Below are positions 47,297 through 55,699 of a stretch of 64,000 bases of DNA, in pieces. Location: contig NZ_NIQU01000005.1 in the NCBI RefSeq assembly GCF_002741105.1, positions 89,149 to 153,148 on the forward strand. Direction: 5' to 3'. The notes under the pieces were generated by a model that did no database searches, was not told the DNA's origin, and worked only from the letters and a program-made list of their open reading frames with translations. The DNA is from Pseudomonas sediminis. Its GTDB lineage: Bacteria > Pseudomonadota > Gammaproteobacteria > Pseudomonadales > Pseudomonadaceae. Position 1 is the stretch's first letter. Every line of letters begins with the position of its first letter. Position numbers and translations under genes: made by a program.

Positions 47297-47586
47297 AACG
47301 CATCTGTTCCATCTACAAGAGTTCGCGCAAGAACGAGATGTACCTTTACGTACTCAAGGCCGATGCTCTGGCGCGTGTACCGGAAGGGCTGCTCAGCGTC
47401 TTCGGCCCACCCGCGCATGCCTTCGACCTGGTGCTCAGCCCCGAGCGTCAGTTGGCCCGCGAGGACATCGCCCAGGTGCTGGAGAACCTCGAGAAGCAGG
47501 GCTATCACCTCCAGATGCCGCCGCCCGAGGAAGAGTACATCGAGCACCTGCCTGACGAACTGCTGCGCCGTAACGACCCGGTGTGA
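47293..47586 (+). CDS. YcgL-family protein (DUF709)
   Basis: A 97-residue protein starting at GTG 47293 with [19 protein letters not shown], the diagnostic YcgL opening. It ends with [18 protein letters not shown]. It overlaps the rnd stop by four bases, an arrangement I know from other Pseudomonas genomes. The fold is a small alpha/beta domain. Function is not established; coupling to rnd hints at RNA metabolism. Confidence 0.9.
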   Translation: MKRICSIYKSSRKNEMYLYVLKADALARVPEGLLSVFGPPAHAFDLVLSPERQLAREDIAQVLENLEKQGYHLQMPPPEEEYIEHLPDELLRRNDPV

Positions 47587-47589
47587 CCG

Positions 47590-48522
47590 ATGCGCCTGTT
47601 GATCGCCGAAGAGGAGCATGCGTTCTACGCCGAGCGTATCCGTAGCGCCTGCCCCGACCTGCAGTTGGTCGCCAGTGCGCAGCTCGAATCGCTGCGTGAG
47701 CATGCCGGCGAGTGCGACCTGTGGCTGGGGCAACCCGACCTGCTCGCACCGCTGTTGCGCGACGGCACGCGGCCGCAGTGGTTGCAATCGACCTGGGCCG
47801 GCATCACGCCGCTGTTGGCGGAAGGATTGCCGCGTGATTACCGCCTGACCCGTGCGGTCGGCATCTTCGGACAGGTAATGGCCGAATACGTGCTTGGCCA
47901 TATGCTGGCCCACGAGCGGCGCCTGTTCGCCCGCCTGGCGGCGCAGGTCGAGCAGCATTGGGATCACAGCCTGCCACGTAGCCTGCGCGGGCGCCGCGTG
48001 CTGGTGGTCGGTTGCGGTGATATCGGTCTGGCCGTGGCCGGCTTTCTTCAGCCCTTTGGGGTGGAACTGCGTGGCGTTGCCAGCCAGGCGCGTGAGCAGA
48101 TGCCGTTTTTCGAGGTCGCGGCCATGGATCGACTGGCGCAGTTGGTCGCCTGGGCCGACTACGTGGTCAACCTGCTGCCGGATACGCCGGCCACGCGCGA
48201 TCTGTACGATGCCCGGCTGCTCGCCCATTTCCGCCCAGAAGCGGTGCTGATCAATGCCGGGCGCGGCGTTGCCGTGGTCGATGCTGACCTGGTGACCGCA
48301 CTGGAGCAGAACCAGTTGGCCGCAGCCGTGATCGACGTCTGCCGTGAAGAACCTTTGCCGCCAGGCCATCCGTTTTGGACGACGCCGCGTTTGCTACTCA
48401 CCGGCCACAGCTCTGCGCCCACCGATCCGGCGTTGATGGGCGAGTTGTTCATCGACAACCTGGCGCGTTGGCAAGCCGGACAGCCGTTACAGGGTGAAGT
48501 GGATTTCGCCCGCGGTTATTGA
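47590..48522 (+). CDS. Glyoxylate/hydroxypyruvate reductase-like D-2-hydroxyacid dehydrogenase
   Basis: A 310-residue NAD(P)-dependent dehydrogenase of the GhrA-like group. The nucleotide motif is VLVVGCGDIGLAVAGFL. The catalytic Arg is in LINAGRGVAVVD, and the His position is LLTGHSSAPTDP. The ATG at 47599 is also in frame, but the ATG at 47590 is 3 bases after the ycgL stop. It probably reduces glyoxylate or hydroxypyruvate; other 2-keto acids are possible. Confidence 0.88.
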   Translation: MRLLIAEEEHAFYAERIRSACPDLQLVASAQLESLREHAGECDLWLGQPDLLAPLLRDGTRPQWLQSTWAGITPLLAEGLPRDYRLTRAVGIFGQVMAEYVLGHMLAHERRLFARLAAQVEQHWDHSLPRSLRGRRVLVVGCGDIGLAVAGFLQPFGVELRGVASQAREQMPFFEVAAMDRLAQLVAWADYVVNLLPDTPATRDLYDARLLAHFRPEAVLINAGRGVAVVDADLVTALEQNQLAAAVIDVCREEPLPPGHPFWTTPRLLLTGHSSAPTDPALMGELFIDNLARWQAGQPLQGEVDFARGY

Positions 48523-48549
48523 GCATCCAGTTGGTGTGCATGGCGCACC

Positions 48550-48569
48550 CCATGGGCGGCTGCCCATGG
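48550..48569. other. Intergenic hairpin after the reductase gene
   Basis: CCATGGGC and GCCCATGG form a perfect 8-pair stem with a GGCT loop, 27 bases after the stop. There is no T-run. It may be a stability or Rho-assisted stop element. Confidence 0.45.
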
Positions 48570-48655
48570 CCCGCCGTTCGGCATGCGCCGCTTGGCCGGG
48601 GCGGATGCCCAAGCTAGACTGCCGCGCTTTTTACGCTTGAGTCCATACTGCTGCC

Positions 48656-49105
48656 ATGGCTGCCGACCTCGAACCCTTCTGGAAACGCAAGACACTCGCC
48701 CAGCTCGATCCGCGCGAGTGGGAGTTGCTGTGCGACGGTTGCGGCCTGTGCTGCCTGCAGAAGCTCGAGGACGAAGACGACGGTGCTGTCTACTACACGC
48801 GCATCGCCTGCAAGCTGTTGGACCTGCAAACCTGCCGTTGCAGCGATTACCCCAATCGGGTCAAGCACGTGCCTGACTGCATTCAGCTCACCCCGGCGCA
48901 GGCCGATCAGTTCCGCTGGCTGCCGCCCACCTGTGGCTATCGCCTGGTCAGCGAAGGCAAGGACCTGCCGCACTGGCATCACCTGGTCTGCGGCGACCCG
49001 GACGCGGTGCACGCCGAGCGCATTTCCCAATCAGGACGTATGCTCAGTGAGAACAGCGTGGCCGAAGACGACTGGGAAGATCATCTGATTTTTCGCGCAG
49101 GTTGA
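48656..49105 (+). CDS. YcgN-family Cys-cluster protein
   Basis: A 149-residue cytoplasmic protein with many Cys: [10 protein letters not shown] near residue 27, then [14 protein letters not shown], a pattern expected to bind metal (zinc or iron-sulfur). The start [30 protein letters not shown] is split by the motif and typical of YcgN/UPF0260. Function not established. It is followed immediately by a terminator hairpin. Confidence 0.92.
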   Translation: MAADLEPFWKRKTLAQLDPREWELLCDGCGLCCLQKLEDEDDGAVYYTRIACKLLDLQTCRCSDYPNRVKHVPDCIQLTPAQADQFRWLPPTCGYRLVSEGKDLPHWHHLVCGDPDAVHAERISQSGRMLSENSVAEDDWEDHLIFRAG

Positions 49106-49135
49106 TTGCCACGCGGCTTCGTGGCAATTCTGTTT
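49105..49135 (+). terminator. Rho-independent terminator after ycgN
   Basis: ATTGCCACG and CGTGGCAAT form a 9-pair stem with a CGGCTT loop, followed by TCTGTTT. The stem begins at the last base of the ycgN stop codon. Confidence 0.75.
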
Positions 49136-49205
49136 GCCGTCCATGGAATTTGCCCTGTGGCGCAGCTGTCATATGCCGCCACGTTCAGCATCAGGAGTTC
49201 GCTCG

Positions 49206-50432
49206 ATGTCCCTTCGCTTGCCGTTGTACTCGTTTTTGCTGCTTCTGAGTCTGCCGGCCTTCGCCGCCACGCAGAAGGTCGATCTGGATTACCGCGTGCG
49301 CTTCTTGCCGGAGAGCAATCAGGCTGAAGTCAGCATCACCCTGGAGAAGGGCGAGCGCGTGCGCAGTCTTGACTTCAACCTCGGCGAAGACGGCCGTTTC
49401 AGCGACTTCAAGGCCGACGGCCAGTGGTCGCAGGAGCAGGCCGGGCGCGGCAAATGGCAGCCGGGGGAGGGCAGGAGCGTTTTGAGCTACCGCGTGCTGA
49501 TCGACAACGAGCGCAAGCCCGGTCGCTACGACGCCCGGCTGACCCAGGACTGGGCGCTGTTTCGCGGTGACGACCTGGTGCCGGCGGCCAAGCTCGATCA
49601 GAAGGACAAGACCGATCTGGTGGCGCGCCTGCAGTTCGATCTGCCCAAGGGCTGGAAAAGTGTGGAGACCGGCTGGCCGCGTATCGGCAAGAACCGTTTC
49701 CGCATCGACAACCCGCAGCGCAAGTTCGACCGCCCGACCGGCTGGATGCTCGCCGGCAAGCTCGGCACCCGTCGCACCCGTCTGGGCGACACCGAAGTCG
49801 CCATCTCTGCGCCCATCGGCGAGGGCATGCGGCGCATGGACATCATGACCTTCCTCACCTTCGTCTGGCCGCAGATGCAGCAGGTGTTCCCGCGCGATCC
49901 GGACAAACTGCTGATCGTTGGCGCTGGCGACCCGATGTGGCGCGGCGGCCTGTCAGCGGCCAACTCCTACTTCATGCATGCTGATCGGCCGCTGGTCAGC
50001 GAGAACGGCACCAGCTCCCTGGTGCACGAGCTGGTACACGTGTTCGGCCGTATCTATGGCCGCGAGCGCAGCGACTGGATCGCCGAAGGTCTTGCCGAGT
50101 ATTACGCCATCGAGTTGATGCGCCGTGCCGGCGGCATCAGCGAGGACCGCTATCAGAAAATCCGCGAGCAGCTGATTCGCTGGAGCAAACCGGTCAACAG
50201 CCTGCGTACCGACAACGCCAGTGGCCCGGTCACGGCGCGTGCGGTGTTGCTGTTGCAGGAGCTGGATCGCGAGATTCGGCAGAAGACCAAGGAAAAGGGC
50301 AATCTGTCGCTCGATGACGTCACCCGTGGCCTGATGCGCCTGGACAAGGTCAGCACCAAGGATTTCATCGACATCACCGAGAACGTCATCGGCGGTCCGT
50401 CGAAGACCCTGGACACGCGTTTGCTGCGTTGA
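49206..50432 (+). CDS. Exported HELVH metalloprotease-like protein (M61-like)
   Basis: A 408-residue protein with a signal peptide (LYSFLLLLSLPAFAA). The N-terminal half is beta-rich (DYRVRFLPESNQAEVSITLE). The C-terminal half has SSLVHELVHVFGRIYGRERSDWIAEGLAEYY, read across residues 292-322: an HExxH zinc motif with a downstream Glu at the right distance for a gluzincin. This layout recalls glycyl aminopeptidase-like (M61) enzymes. The ATG at 49206 is preferred because the signal peptide begins there. Substrate unknown. Confidence 0.8.
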   Translation: MSLRLPLYSFLLLLSLPAFAATQKVDLDYRVRFLPESNQAEVSITLEKGERVRSLDFNLGEDGRFSDFKADGQWSQEQAGRGKWQPGEGRSVLSYRVLIDNERKPGRYDARLTQDWALFRGDDLVPAAKLDQKDKTDLVARLQFDLPKGWKSVETGWPRIGKNRFRIDNPQRKFDRPTGWMLAGKLGTRRTRLGDTEVAISAPIGEGMRRMDIMTFLTFVWPQMQQVFPRDPDKLLIVGAGDPMWRGGLSAANSYFMHADRPLVSENGTSSLVHELVHVFGRIYGRERSDWIAEGLAEYYAIELMRRAGGISEDRYQKIREQLIRWSKPVNSLRTDNASGPVTARAVLLLQELDREIRQKTKEKGNLSLDDVTRGLMRLDKVSTKDFIDITENVIGGPSKTLDTRLLR

Positions 50433-50449
50433 GCGTTAGCGCTTCGTGG

Positions 50450-50920
50450 TCAGAACAGGGGGCCGGAGCGGGTGTTGTTACCCTTGGCCAGGCGGTCGTA
50501 GAGCACCACGTTGACCGTCGCGGCCAGGTTCATGCAGCCCTGGGTCGGGATGTACACCACTTCGGCGCCACACCAGTCGAGAATCTCCTGCTGCAGTGAG
50601 CCGTCCTCCGGGCCGAAGATGTAAAGCGCCCGGTCGGGATGGGTATAGGCGGGCAGGGCGCGGGCATCATCGACCAGTTCCACCGCTACCGGGGTGCAGC
50701 CCAGCGGCAGGATCTTGCGCAGATCGTCGATATTGATCAGCGGGATATCCTGGTGAACCTTCTTGGTATCGGTGATGAAATCCTTGGCGCGGTCATAGCG
50801 GGTTCCGGTGTAGAACACCGAACTGACGCCATAACAGCCTGCCGCACGCATGATGGAACCGACGTTTTCCGGGGATTTCGGATTGAACAGGCCGATGCAG
50901 GCGTATCTCTTGTTGGCCAC
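50450..50920 (-). CDS. SpoU/TrmH-family RNA 2'-O-methyltransferase
   Basis: A 156-residue SPOUT enzyme. Family motifs are NPKSPENVGSIMRAAGCYG near the N-terminus, ALYIFGPEDGSLQQEIL in the middle and IPTQGCMNLAATVNVVLYDRL at the end, the last forming the knotted SAM site. The start is taken as GTG at 50920 (ANKRYACIGLF). The longer in-frame ORF reads into unrelated sequence. The target nucleotide (tRNA or rRNA) is not determined by the sequence. Confidence 0.88.
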   Translation of the reverse strand: MANKRYACIGLFNPKSPENVGSIMRAAGCYGVSSVFYTGTRYDRAKDFITDTKKVHQDIPLINIDDLRKILPLGCTPVAVELVDDARALPAYTHPDRALYIFGPEDGSLQQEILDWCGAEVVYIPTQGCMNLAATVNVVLYDRLAKGNNTRSGPLF

Positions 50921-50967
50921 GGTGGCACTCGCAAAAGCGCCGATTATACGGTGCCGAGTGCCACGCC

Positions 50968-51309
50968 CTAGTCCTTTTTCAGCAGGCTGGCCAGATCGCC
51001 GAAGGCCTTGTAGGTCGATTTGGCGGCCTGAGGGCTGGCGGTGGAGCCTTCGGCGAAGTACTGCTGGTCGGTGTAGCGCGAGTGTTCGTTGTCGTGACAG
51101 AACAGGCACAGCAGCTCCCAGTTGGAACCATCGGCCGGGTTGTTGTGGTGGTTGTGGTCGCGGTGGTGCACGGTCAGTTCGCTCAGGCGCTTGCCAGAGA
51201 ACTCACGGGCGCAGCGGCCGCAGACGTGGGGGTACATTTTCAGCGCTTTCTGCCGGTAGCCTTCTTCGGCCTGGGCGGACAGATAATAGGGGTTGTTGCT
51301 GGTGCTCAT
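50968..51309 (-). CDS. YajD-family HNH nuclease domain protein
   Basis: A 113-residue protein with zinc-type pairs CGRCAREF and CLFCHDNEH and the HNH centre LTVHHRDHNHHNNPADG. It starts MSTSNNPYYLSAQAEEGYRQKAL, typical of YajD. Possibly a nicking or damage-related nuclease; the activity is not proven. It is upstream of the SpoU-family gene on the same strand with a 47-base gap. Confidence 0.9.
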   Translation of the reverse strand: MSTSNNPYYLSAQAEEGYRQKALKMYPHVCGRCAREFSGKRLSELTVHHRDHNHHNNPADGSNWELLCLFCHDNEHSRYTDQQYFAEGSTASPQAAKSTYKAFGDLASLLKKD

Positions 51310-51392
51310 GGCGGAACCTGTTATCGAAGGTGAACGCTTGTCTGGATATGTTGCCAGAATAGAACGAAAGCCAGCTGCACAGGAGAAATGTC

Positions 51393-51707
51393 ATGCGCTT
51401 GCCTCTGTTCGCCGTGATGATTCTGGCCTCCAGCCTCGGCAGTCTGGCCTGGGCTCAGGAGCCGATACGCATGCCGTCCGCCCCTGGGGCGGGCGCGCCG
51501 GGCACCGCCACGCCGCAGCCATACGGCCAGCCTTCCACGCCCAGTACGATCAAGCGCCAGGGATCGGCGCCCCTTTTACCGCCGCCCCAGGGACAAACGC
51601 CCCCAGGGACTGCGCCGAAATCCACCGGTGACCAGCCGATTCCGCAACTGGATGAGCAACTGCGCCGCAACAGCCAGGGGCTGGATGGGCAACGCAAGCA
51701 GGACTGA
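51393..51707 (+). CDS. Proline-rich exported hypothetical protein
   Basis: A 104-residue protein with a signal peptide ending SLAWAQ. The mature part is low-complexity, rich in Pro, Gly, Gln and Thr (TATPQPYGQPSTPST, LLPPPQGQTPPGTAP), with a charged tail. It is likely unstructured in the periplasm. The ATG at 51393 follows CAGGAG. No family recognised. Confidence 0.7.
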   Translation: MRLPLFAVMILASSLGSLAWAQEPIRMPSAPGAGAPGTATPQPYGQPSTPSTIKRQGSAPLLPPPQGQTPPGTAPKSTGDQPIPQLDEQLRRNSQGLDGQRKQD

Positions 51708-51718
51708 TCATCGTTTTT

Positions 51719-51789
51719 TGTAGGAGCGGCTTCAGCCGCGATGCTTGGTGTCTCGCTGCTGAAGCGCAATGCCGCCCAACCGCTCCTAA
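51719..51789. repeat. REP-type element
   Basis: TGTAGGAGCGGCTTCAGCCG (continuing CGA) is the intact arm, with a degenerate facing arm ending CCGCTCCTA. The stop codon TAG of the minus-strand oligopeptidase gene is formed by the end of this element (51786-51788). Confidence 0.75.
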
Positions 51790-53828
51790 GGGTGTGGTAT
51801 CCCGAGCACACGGAACAGAAACGCGTACTCCAGCGCCACATCCTTTATGCCCTGATAACGCCCACTCATGCCGCCATGGCCGGCGCCGAGATCGGTCTTG
51901 AGTAGCAGCAGGTTGTCGTCGGTCTTGTCGCGACGCAGTTTCGCCACCCATTTGGCTGCTTCCCAGTACTGCACGCGGCTGTCGTTGTAACCGGCGACGG
52001 CGAGGATGGGCGGGTAGGCCTGGGCGCGGACGTTCTCGTAAGGTGCGTACGCCTTGATGCGCTCGAAGACCTCGGGCTGATTCGGATCGCCCCATTCGTC
52101 GTACTCGGTCACGGTCAGCGGCAGGTCCGGGTTGAGCATGGTGTTGAGCACATCGACGAACGGCACTTCGGCGATGGCGGCGGCGAATAGCTCGGGGCGC
52201 TGGTTGAGTACGGCGCCAATCAGCAGACCGCCTGCGCTGCCGCCGCTGATCGCCAGTTGCGAAGTGATGGTCAGGCCCTCGGCGACCAGGCGCTCGGCAC
52301 TGGCGATGAAATCGTCGAAGGTGTTCTGTTTGTGCTCTAGCTTGCCGGCGCGGTACCAGGCTTCGCCCATCTCGCCGCCGCCGCGTATGTGCGCGATGGC
52401 GAAGACGAAACCGCGCTCCAGCAGGCTCAGGCGCGCGTGGGAGAACCAGGGGTCGAGGCTCGCCCCGTAGGCGCCGTAACCATAGAGATAGAGCGGTGCC
52501 GGTTTGCCGGCGGCGAACACCTCGCGGCGCGCTACCAGGCTGATCGGGATCTGCGTACCGTCGGCCGCGCTGGCCCAGAGACGGCGACTTTCATAGGCGT
52601 CGGCATCGAACGGGCCTTCTACCGGCGTCTGCTTGAGTACCTGCTGTTCACCCGTTGCCAGCTCCAGCTGACGTACCTGTGCGGGACGGTTCAGTGCTTC
52701 GTAGCGCAGGCGGATTACCGGGCTGTGAAACTCCAGGCTGTCCTGTACGTAGAGGCTGTAGGCCGCATCCGGCAGTTGTACGCGATAGGGCGCCAGTCCC
52801 CGCGGCTGTACTTCGAGGATCGGCAAGCCGCCTTCACGGAGGGCGAGGGTAAGCGCACGTTGGTTCAGGGTGGCGCCTTCGAGCATCACCTGCGGGTCGT
52901 GAGCGCGAATCTGTTGCCAGTGCGGGCGCTGCGGCTTGTCCTCAGTGGCGCGGTAGAGCGCGAAGTTGATGCCACTCTGGTTGCTGCGGATCAACCAGCA
53001 CCACTGGCCGTCCAGCATGCCGTGGTCGACGTCATATTCATGGTCTTCTTCGCGCGGGGCCAGGCAGCTGAAGTTGCCCTGCGGCTGTTGCGCATCCAGC
53101 ACCCAGACTTCGCTGGTGGTCTTGCTGCCCAGTTGCAGAATCAGCTGGCGCTCGGAGCTGGAGCGGTAGCAGTGCAAGAAGAAGCGGCCATCCATTTCCT
53201 CGAATACGGCTTGCGCGGCGGCGTCGCCCAGGCGGTGACGGTACAGCTTGTAGGGGCGATGGGTCTCGTCCAGTTCGGTAAAGAACAGCGTCTGGCTGTC
53301 ATTGGCCCAGGTCATGCTGCCGTCGCAGTCGTCGAAGGGCAGTTCGCTGATTTCGCCGCTGGCGAGTTCCTTGACGAACAGGCGGTAGATCTCGTCGCCG
53401 CTGCTGTCGAGGCTGTAGGCCAGGAGCTGCTGGTCGGGGCTGATGCTGAAAGCACCGACGGAAAGAAAGCCGCCGTCGGCCAGCGCGTTGGGATCGAGCA
53501 GCAGCGTTTCGCTGGCACTGTCGACCTGCAGCGTACCGTCGGCAGGACGGCGGCAGCGATAGTGCCGTGGATACTCATCACCGGCCGTGGTGCGCTGGTA
53601 GTAGAGATAGTCGCCCCAGGGCGTCGGCAGTGACAGGTCAGTCTCGCGAATGCGCCCCTTGATCTCCTCGAACAGTTGCTCGCGCAGAGCTCGTTGCGGC
53701 TCCAGCACGGCATCCAGATAAGCGTTTTCTGCCTGCAGGTGCGCCAGGACCTCATCGCTGTCGCGGTTTTCCAGCCAGCGATAGGGATCTTTGCCGGCTT
53801 CCTGGCGGGCGATGGGGGCAGAGGACAT
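51786..53828 (-). CDS. ptrB: Oligopeptidase B (protease II), S9 family
   Basis: A 680-residue prolyl-oligopeptidase-fold serine peptidase that cuts after Lys or Arg in short peptides. The N-terminal propeller begins GKDPYRWLENRDSDEVLAHL. The catalytic domain has HIRGGGEMGEAWYRAG, the nucleophile Ser in SGGSAGGLLIGA, an Asp in VAGYNDSRVQYWE and the His in GAGHGGMSGRYQG. The start is the ATG at 53828 (MSSAPIARQEAGKDPY). The much longer in-frame ORF upstream is a shadow. It is divergent from the membrane-protein gene at 53934. Confidence 0.94.
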   Translation of the reverse strand: MSSAPIARQEAGKDPYRWLENRDSDEVLAHLQAENAYLDAVLEPQRALREQLFEEIKGRIRETDLSLPTPWGDYLYYQRTTAGDEYPRHYRCRRPADGTLQVDSASETLLLDPNALADGGFLSVGAFSISPDQQLLAYSLDSSGDEIYRLFVKELASGEISELPFDDCDGSMTWANDSQTLFFTELDETHRPYKLYRHRLGDAAAQAVFEEMDGRFFLHCYRSSSERQLILQLGSKTTSEVWVLDAQQPQGNFSCLAPREEDHEYDVDHGMLDGQWCWLIRSNQSGINFALYRATEDKPQRPHWQQIRAHDPQVMLEGATLNQRALTLALREGGLPILEVQPRGLAPYRVQLPDAAYSLYVQDSLEFHSPVIRLRYEALNRPAQVRQLELATGEQQVLKQTPVEGPFDADAYESRRLWASAADGTQIPISLVARREVFAAGKPAPLYLYGYGAYGASLDPWFSHARLSLLERGFVFAIAHIRGGGEMGEAWYRAGKLEHKQNTFDDFIASAERLVAEGLTITSQLAISGGSAGGLLIGAVLNQRPELFAAAIAEVPFVDVLNTMLNPDLPLTVTEYDEWGDPNQPEVFERIKAYAPYENVRAQAYPPILAVAGYNDSRVQYWEAAKWVAKLRRDKTDDNLLLLKTDLGAGHGGMSGRYQGIKDVALEYAFLFRVLGIPHP

Positions 53829-53933
53829 GGCGTAGCTCCAGAGAACGAGAGGGCGACGGCGGGGGCGCCGCATTGGGCAAAAGCCGTTATCATAAGCGCC
53901 CCTTTGCCAGACCTGCCACGCCGGCGCCTGCTT

Positions 53934-54407
53934 ATGATGAATGAAAACGACTACCTCATGGCCTGGGCGGCCTACGGGATTGCTGCCCTGGGTTGCCTGT
54001 TGGTGTGGATGCGCCTGACCAGCTGGATGTGGCGCTACCTGCGCGAGCCGCTCGCCGTGCTGGTGGCCGTGTTGCTGTTCAGCCCTACCATTGTCGACCC
54101 GACGCGCGAGCTGTTCGCGCCGGCTCTTGCGGTCACCGCCATGGACGTGTTGCTCAAGGTCGGCAACAACGCCTGGCGTGCTGTCGCCGATCTCGCGCTC
54201 TACAGTCTCATTGCGCTGGCCGTATACCTGCTGTTCGTCGCCGTGCGCTGGCCCATCGAGCGCTGGTGGAAGGGGCGCAAGGGCGAGCAGGTGGCCGAGG
54301 TCGACGAAGACCCGCGTACCTTGCGCGAACGCATGGAGGAAGACGGCGACCTGCCAGCACGCGATTACGGGCGTGATCGTTCGGGTCGCATGGAACCGCG
54401 TATTTGA
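53934..54407 (+). CDS. Conserved membrane protein of unknown function
   Basis: A 157-residue protein with about three to four membrane spans (YLMAWAAYGIAALGCLLVWM, LREPLAVLVAVLLFSPTIV, ADLALYSLIALAVYLLFVAV) and a charged cytoplasmic tail ending YGRDRSGRMEPRI. The start is ATG 53934 (MMNEN). It sits between oligopeptidase B and a HIT protein, an order I recall from P. aeruginosa. I cannot assign a function. Confidence 0.82.
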   Translation: MMNENDYLMAWAAYGIAALGCLLVWMRLTSWMWRYLREPLAVLVAVLLFSPTIVDPTRELFAPALAVTAMDVLLKVGNNAWRAVADLALYSLIALAVYLLFVAVRWPIERWWKGRKGEQVAEVDEDPRTLRERMEEDGDLPARDYGRDRSGRMEPRI

Positions 54408-54470
54408 TCTGACCCCTTGCGCCTGTCGGCCCAGGCGTTCAGCATGATGGCCTTGTGCAAGGGAGGCCCG

Positions 54471-54917
54471 ATGGATTGCGTGTTTTGCGCCATTGCCGAG
54501 CAACGGCTACCCGCTCATCGCCTTTATGAGGACGATGATTTCATCGTGCTGCTGGATATCTTCCCGATGCGGCCGGCCCATGTGTTGATCGTCAGTCGTC
54601 TGCATGCACCGTTTCTGCGTGACTTGCCGCCGGCGGTGCGTGAGCGTCTGCTGATACTGGCCGATCGTATCGCCGCCGCGCTGCGCGAGGCCGGCTTTGG
54701 CAAGAACGGCATCAACCTGCTGATCAACGATGGTCCGGATTCCAATCAGCACGTGCCCCACCTTCATTTACACCTGATTCCACGCCAGCCAGGCGACCTG
54801 CCGGCGCTGCTCTGGCGATTGCTGGTGCGTTTTCTGCCAATGGGCCGCAAGCGAATCGAAGTGCGTCTGCAAGATGAAGCCGATCGTCTGCGTCTGATCC
54901 TCGGCAAGGAGAATTGA
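54471..54917 (+). CDS. HIT-family nucleotide hydrolase/transferase
   Basis: A 148-residue histidine-triad protein. The active motif HVPHLHLHL (HxHxHxx) is intact, and the N-terminal CVFCAIAEQRLPAHRLYEDDDFIVLLD is typical. The ATG at 54471 follows GGGAGGCCCG. HIT enzymes hydrolyse AMP-linked compounds such as aminoacyl-AMP. It ends 4 bases before the YafJ-like gene. Confidence 0.92.
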   Translation: MDCVFCAIAEQRLPAHRLYEDDDFIVLLDIFPMRPAHVLIVSRLHAPFLRDLPPAVRERLLILADRIAAALREAGFGKNGINLLINDGPDSNQHVPHLHLHLIPRQPGDLPALLWRLLVRFLPMGRKRIEVRLQDEADRLRLILGKEN

Positions 54918-54921
54918 TTCG

Positions 54922-55695
54922 ATGTGCGAATTGCTCGGCATGAGCGCCAATGTACCCACCGATATCGTGTTCAGTTTCACCGGGCTGATGCAGCGTGGTG
55001 GCCGCACCGGCCCGCATCGCGACGGCTGGGGCATCGGCTTCTACGAAGGGCGCGGCCTGCGTCTGTTTCAGGACCCGCGGGCGAGCAGTGAGTCCGAGGT
55101 GGCGCAGTTGGTGCAGCGTTACCCGATCAAGAGCGAGGTGGTGATCGGGCACATTCGTCAGGCCAACGTCGGCAAGGTTTGCCTGGTCAACACTCATCCT
55201 TTCAGCCGTGAGCTGTGGGGGCGTAACTGGTGTTTCGCACACAACGGGCAACTGGCCGGCCTGCAGGGCTCCACCAGTTTCTACCGACCGATAGGCGAGA
55301 CCGACAGCGAGGCAGCGTTCTGCGACCTGCTCAACCGCGTGCGCCGGGCCTTTCCCGAGCCGGTATCGGTGGAAATGCTGCTGCCGGTGCTGGTGGCGGC
55401 GTGTGCCAGCTACCGTCAGCTTGGCGTATTCAACTGCCTACTCAGCGATGGCGATTGGCTGTTCAGCTTCTGCTCGACCAAGCTGGCGCATATCACCCGG
55501 CGTGCGCCGTTCGGCCCCGCGCAACTCAAGGATGCCGACCTGAAGGTGGACTTTCAGTCGGAAACCACGCCCAACGACGTGGTGACGGTCATCGCCACCG
55601 AACCCCTGACCGACAACGAACAATGGTCGCTGTATCAGCCGGGCGAATGGCGCCTGTGGCGACGCGGCGAATGCATCACTCACGGCAAGGCCTGA
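54922..55695 (+). CDS. Class II glutamine amidotransferase (YafJ-like)
   Basis: A 257-residue protein with Cys2 as the N-terminal nucleophile after Met removal (MCELLGMSANVP) and Ntn-hydrolase motifs HRDGWGIGFYEG, IGHIRQAN and WCFAHNGQLAG. No synthase partner domain is present, as in YafJ. Substrate unknown. It is in a tight run with the HIT gene upstream and a DUF2937 gene 4 bases downstream. Confidence 0.92.
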   Translation: MCELLGMSANVPTDIVFSFTGLMQRGGRTGPHRDGWGIGFYEGRGLRLFQDPRASSESEVAQLVQRYPIKSEVVIGHIRQANVGKVCLVNTHPFSRELWGRNWCFAHNGQLAGLQGSTSFYRPIGETDSEAAFCDLLNRVRRAFPEPVSVEMLLPVLVAACASYRQLGVFNCLLSDGDWLFSFCSTKLAHITRRAPFGPAQLKDADLKVDFQSETTPNDVVTVIATEPLTDNEQWSLYQPGEWRLWRRGECITHGKA

Positions 55696-55699
55696 CCCC

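Noticed and set aside
50921-51109. N-terminal extension of the SpoU-family methyltransferase.
   Set aside because: It overlaps the YajD gene in another frame and is Arg-rich with no family match; GTG 50920 gives the normal length.
53829-54503. N-terminal extension of oligopeptidase B by about 225 residues.
   Set aside because: The extension overlaps the opposite-strand membrane-protein gene and has no family similarity; the enzyme opening motif starts at the ATG at 53828.
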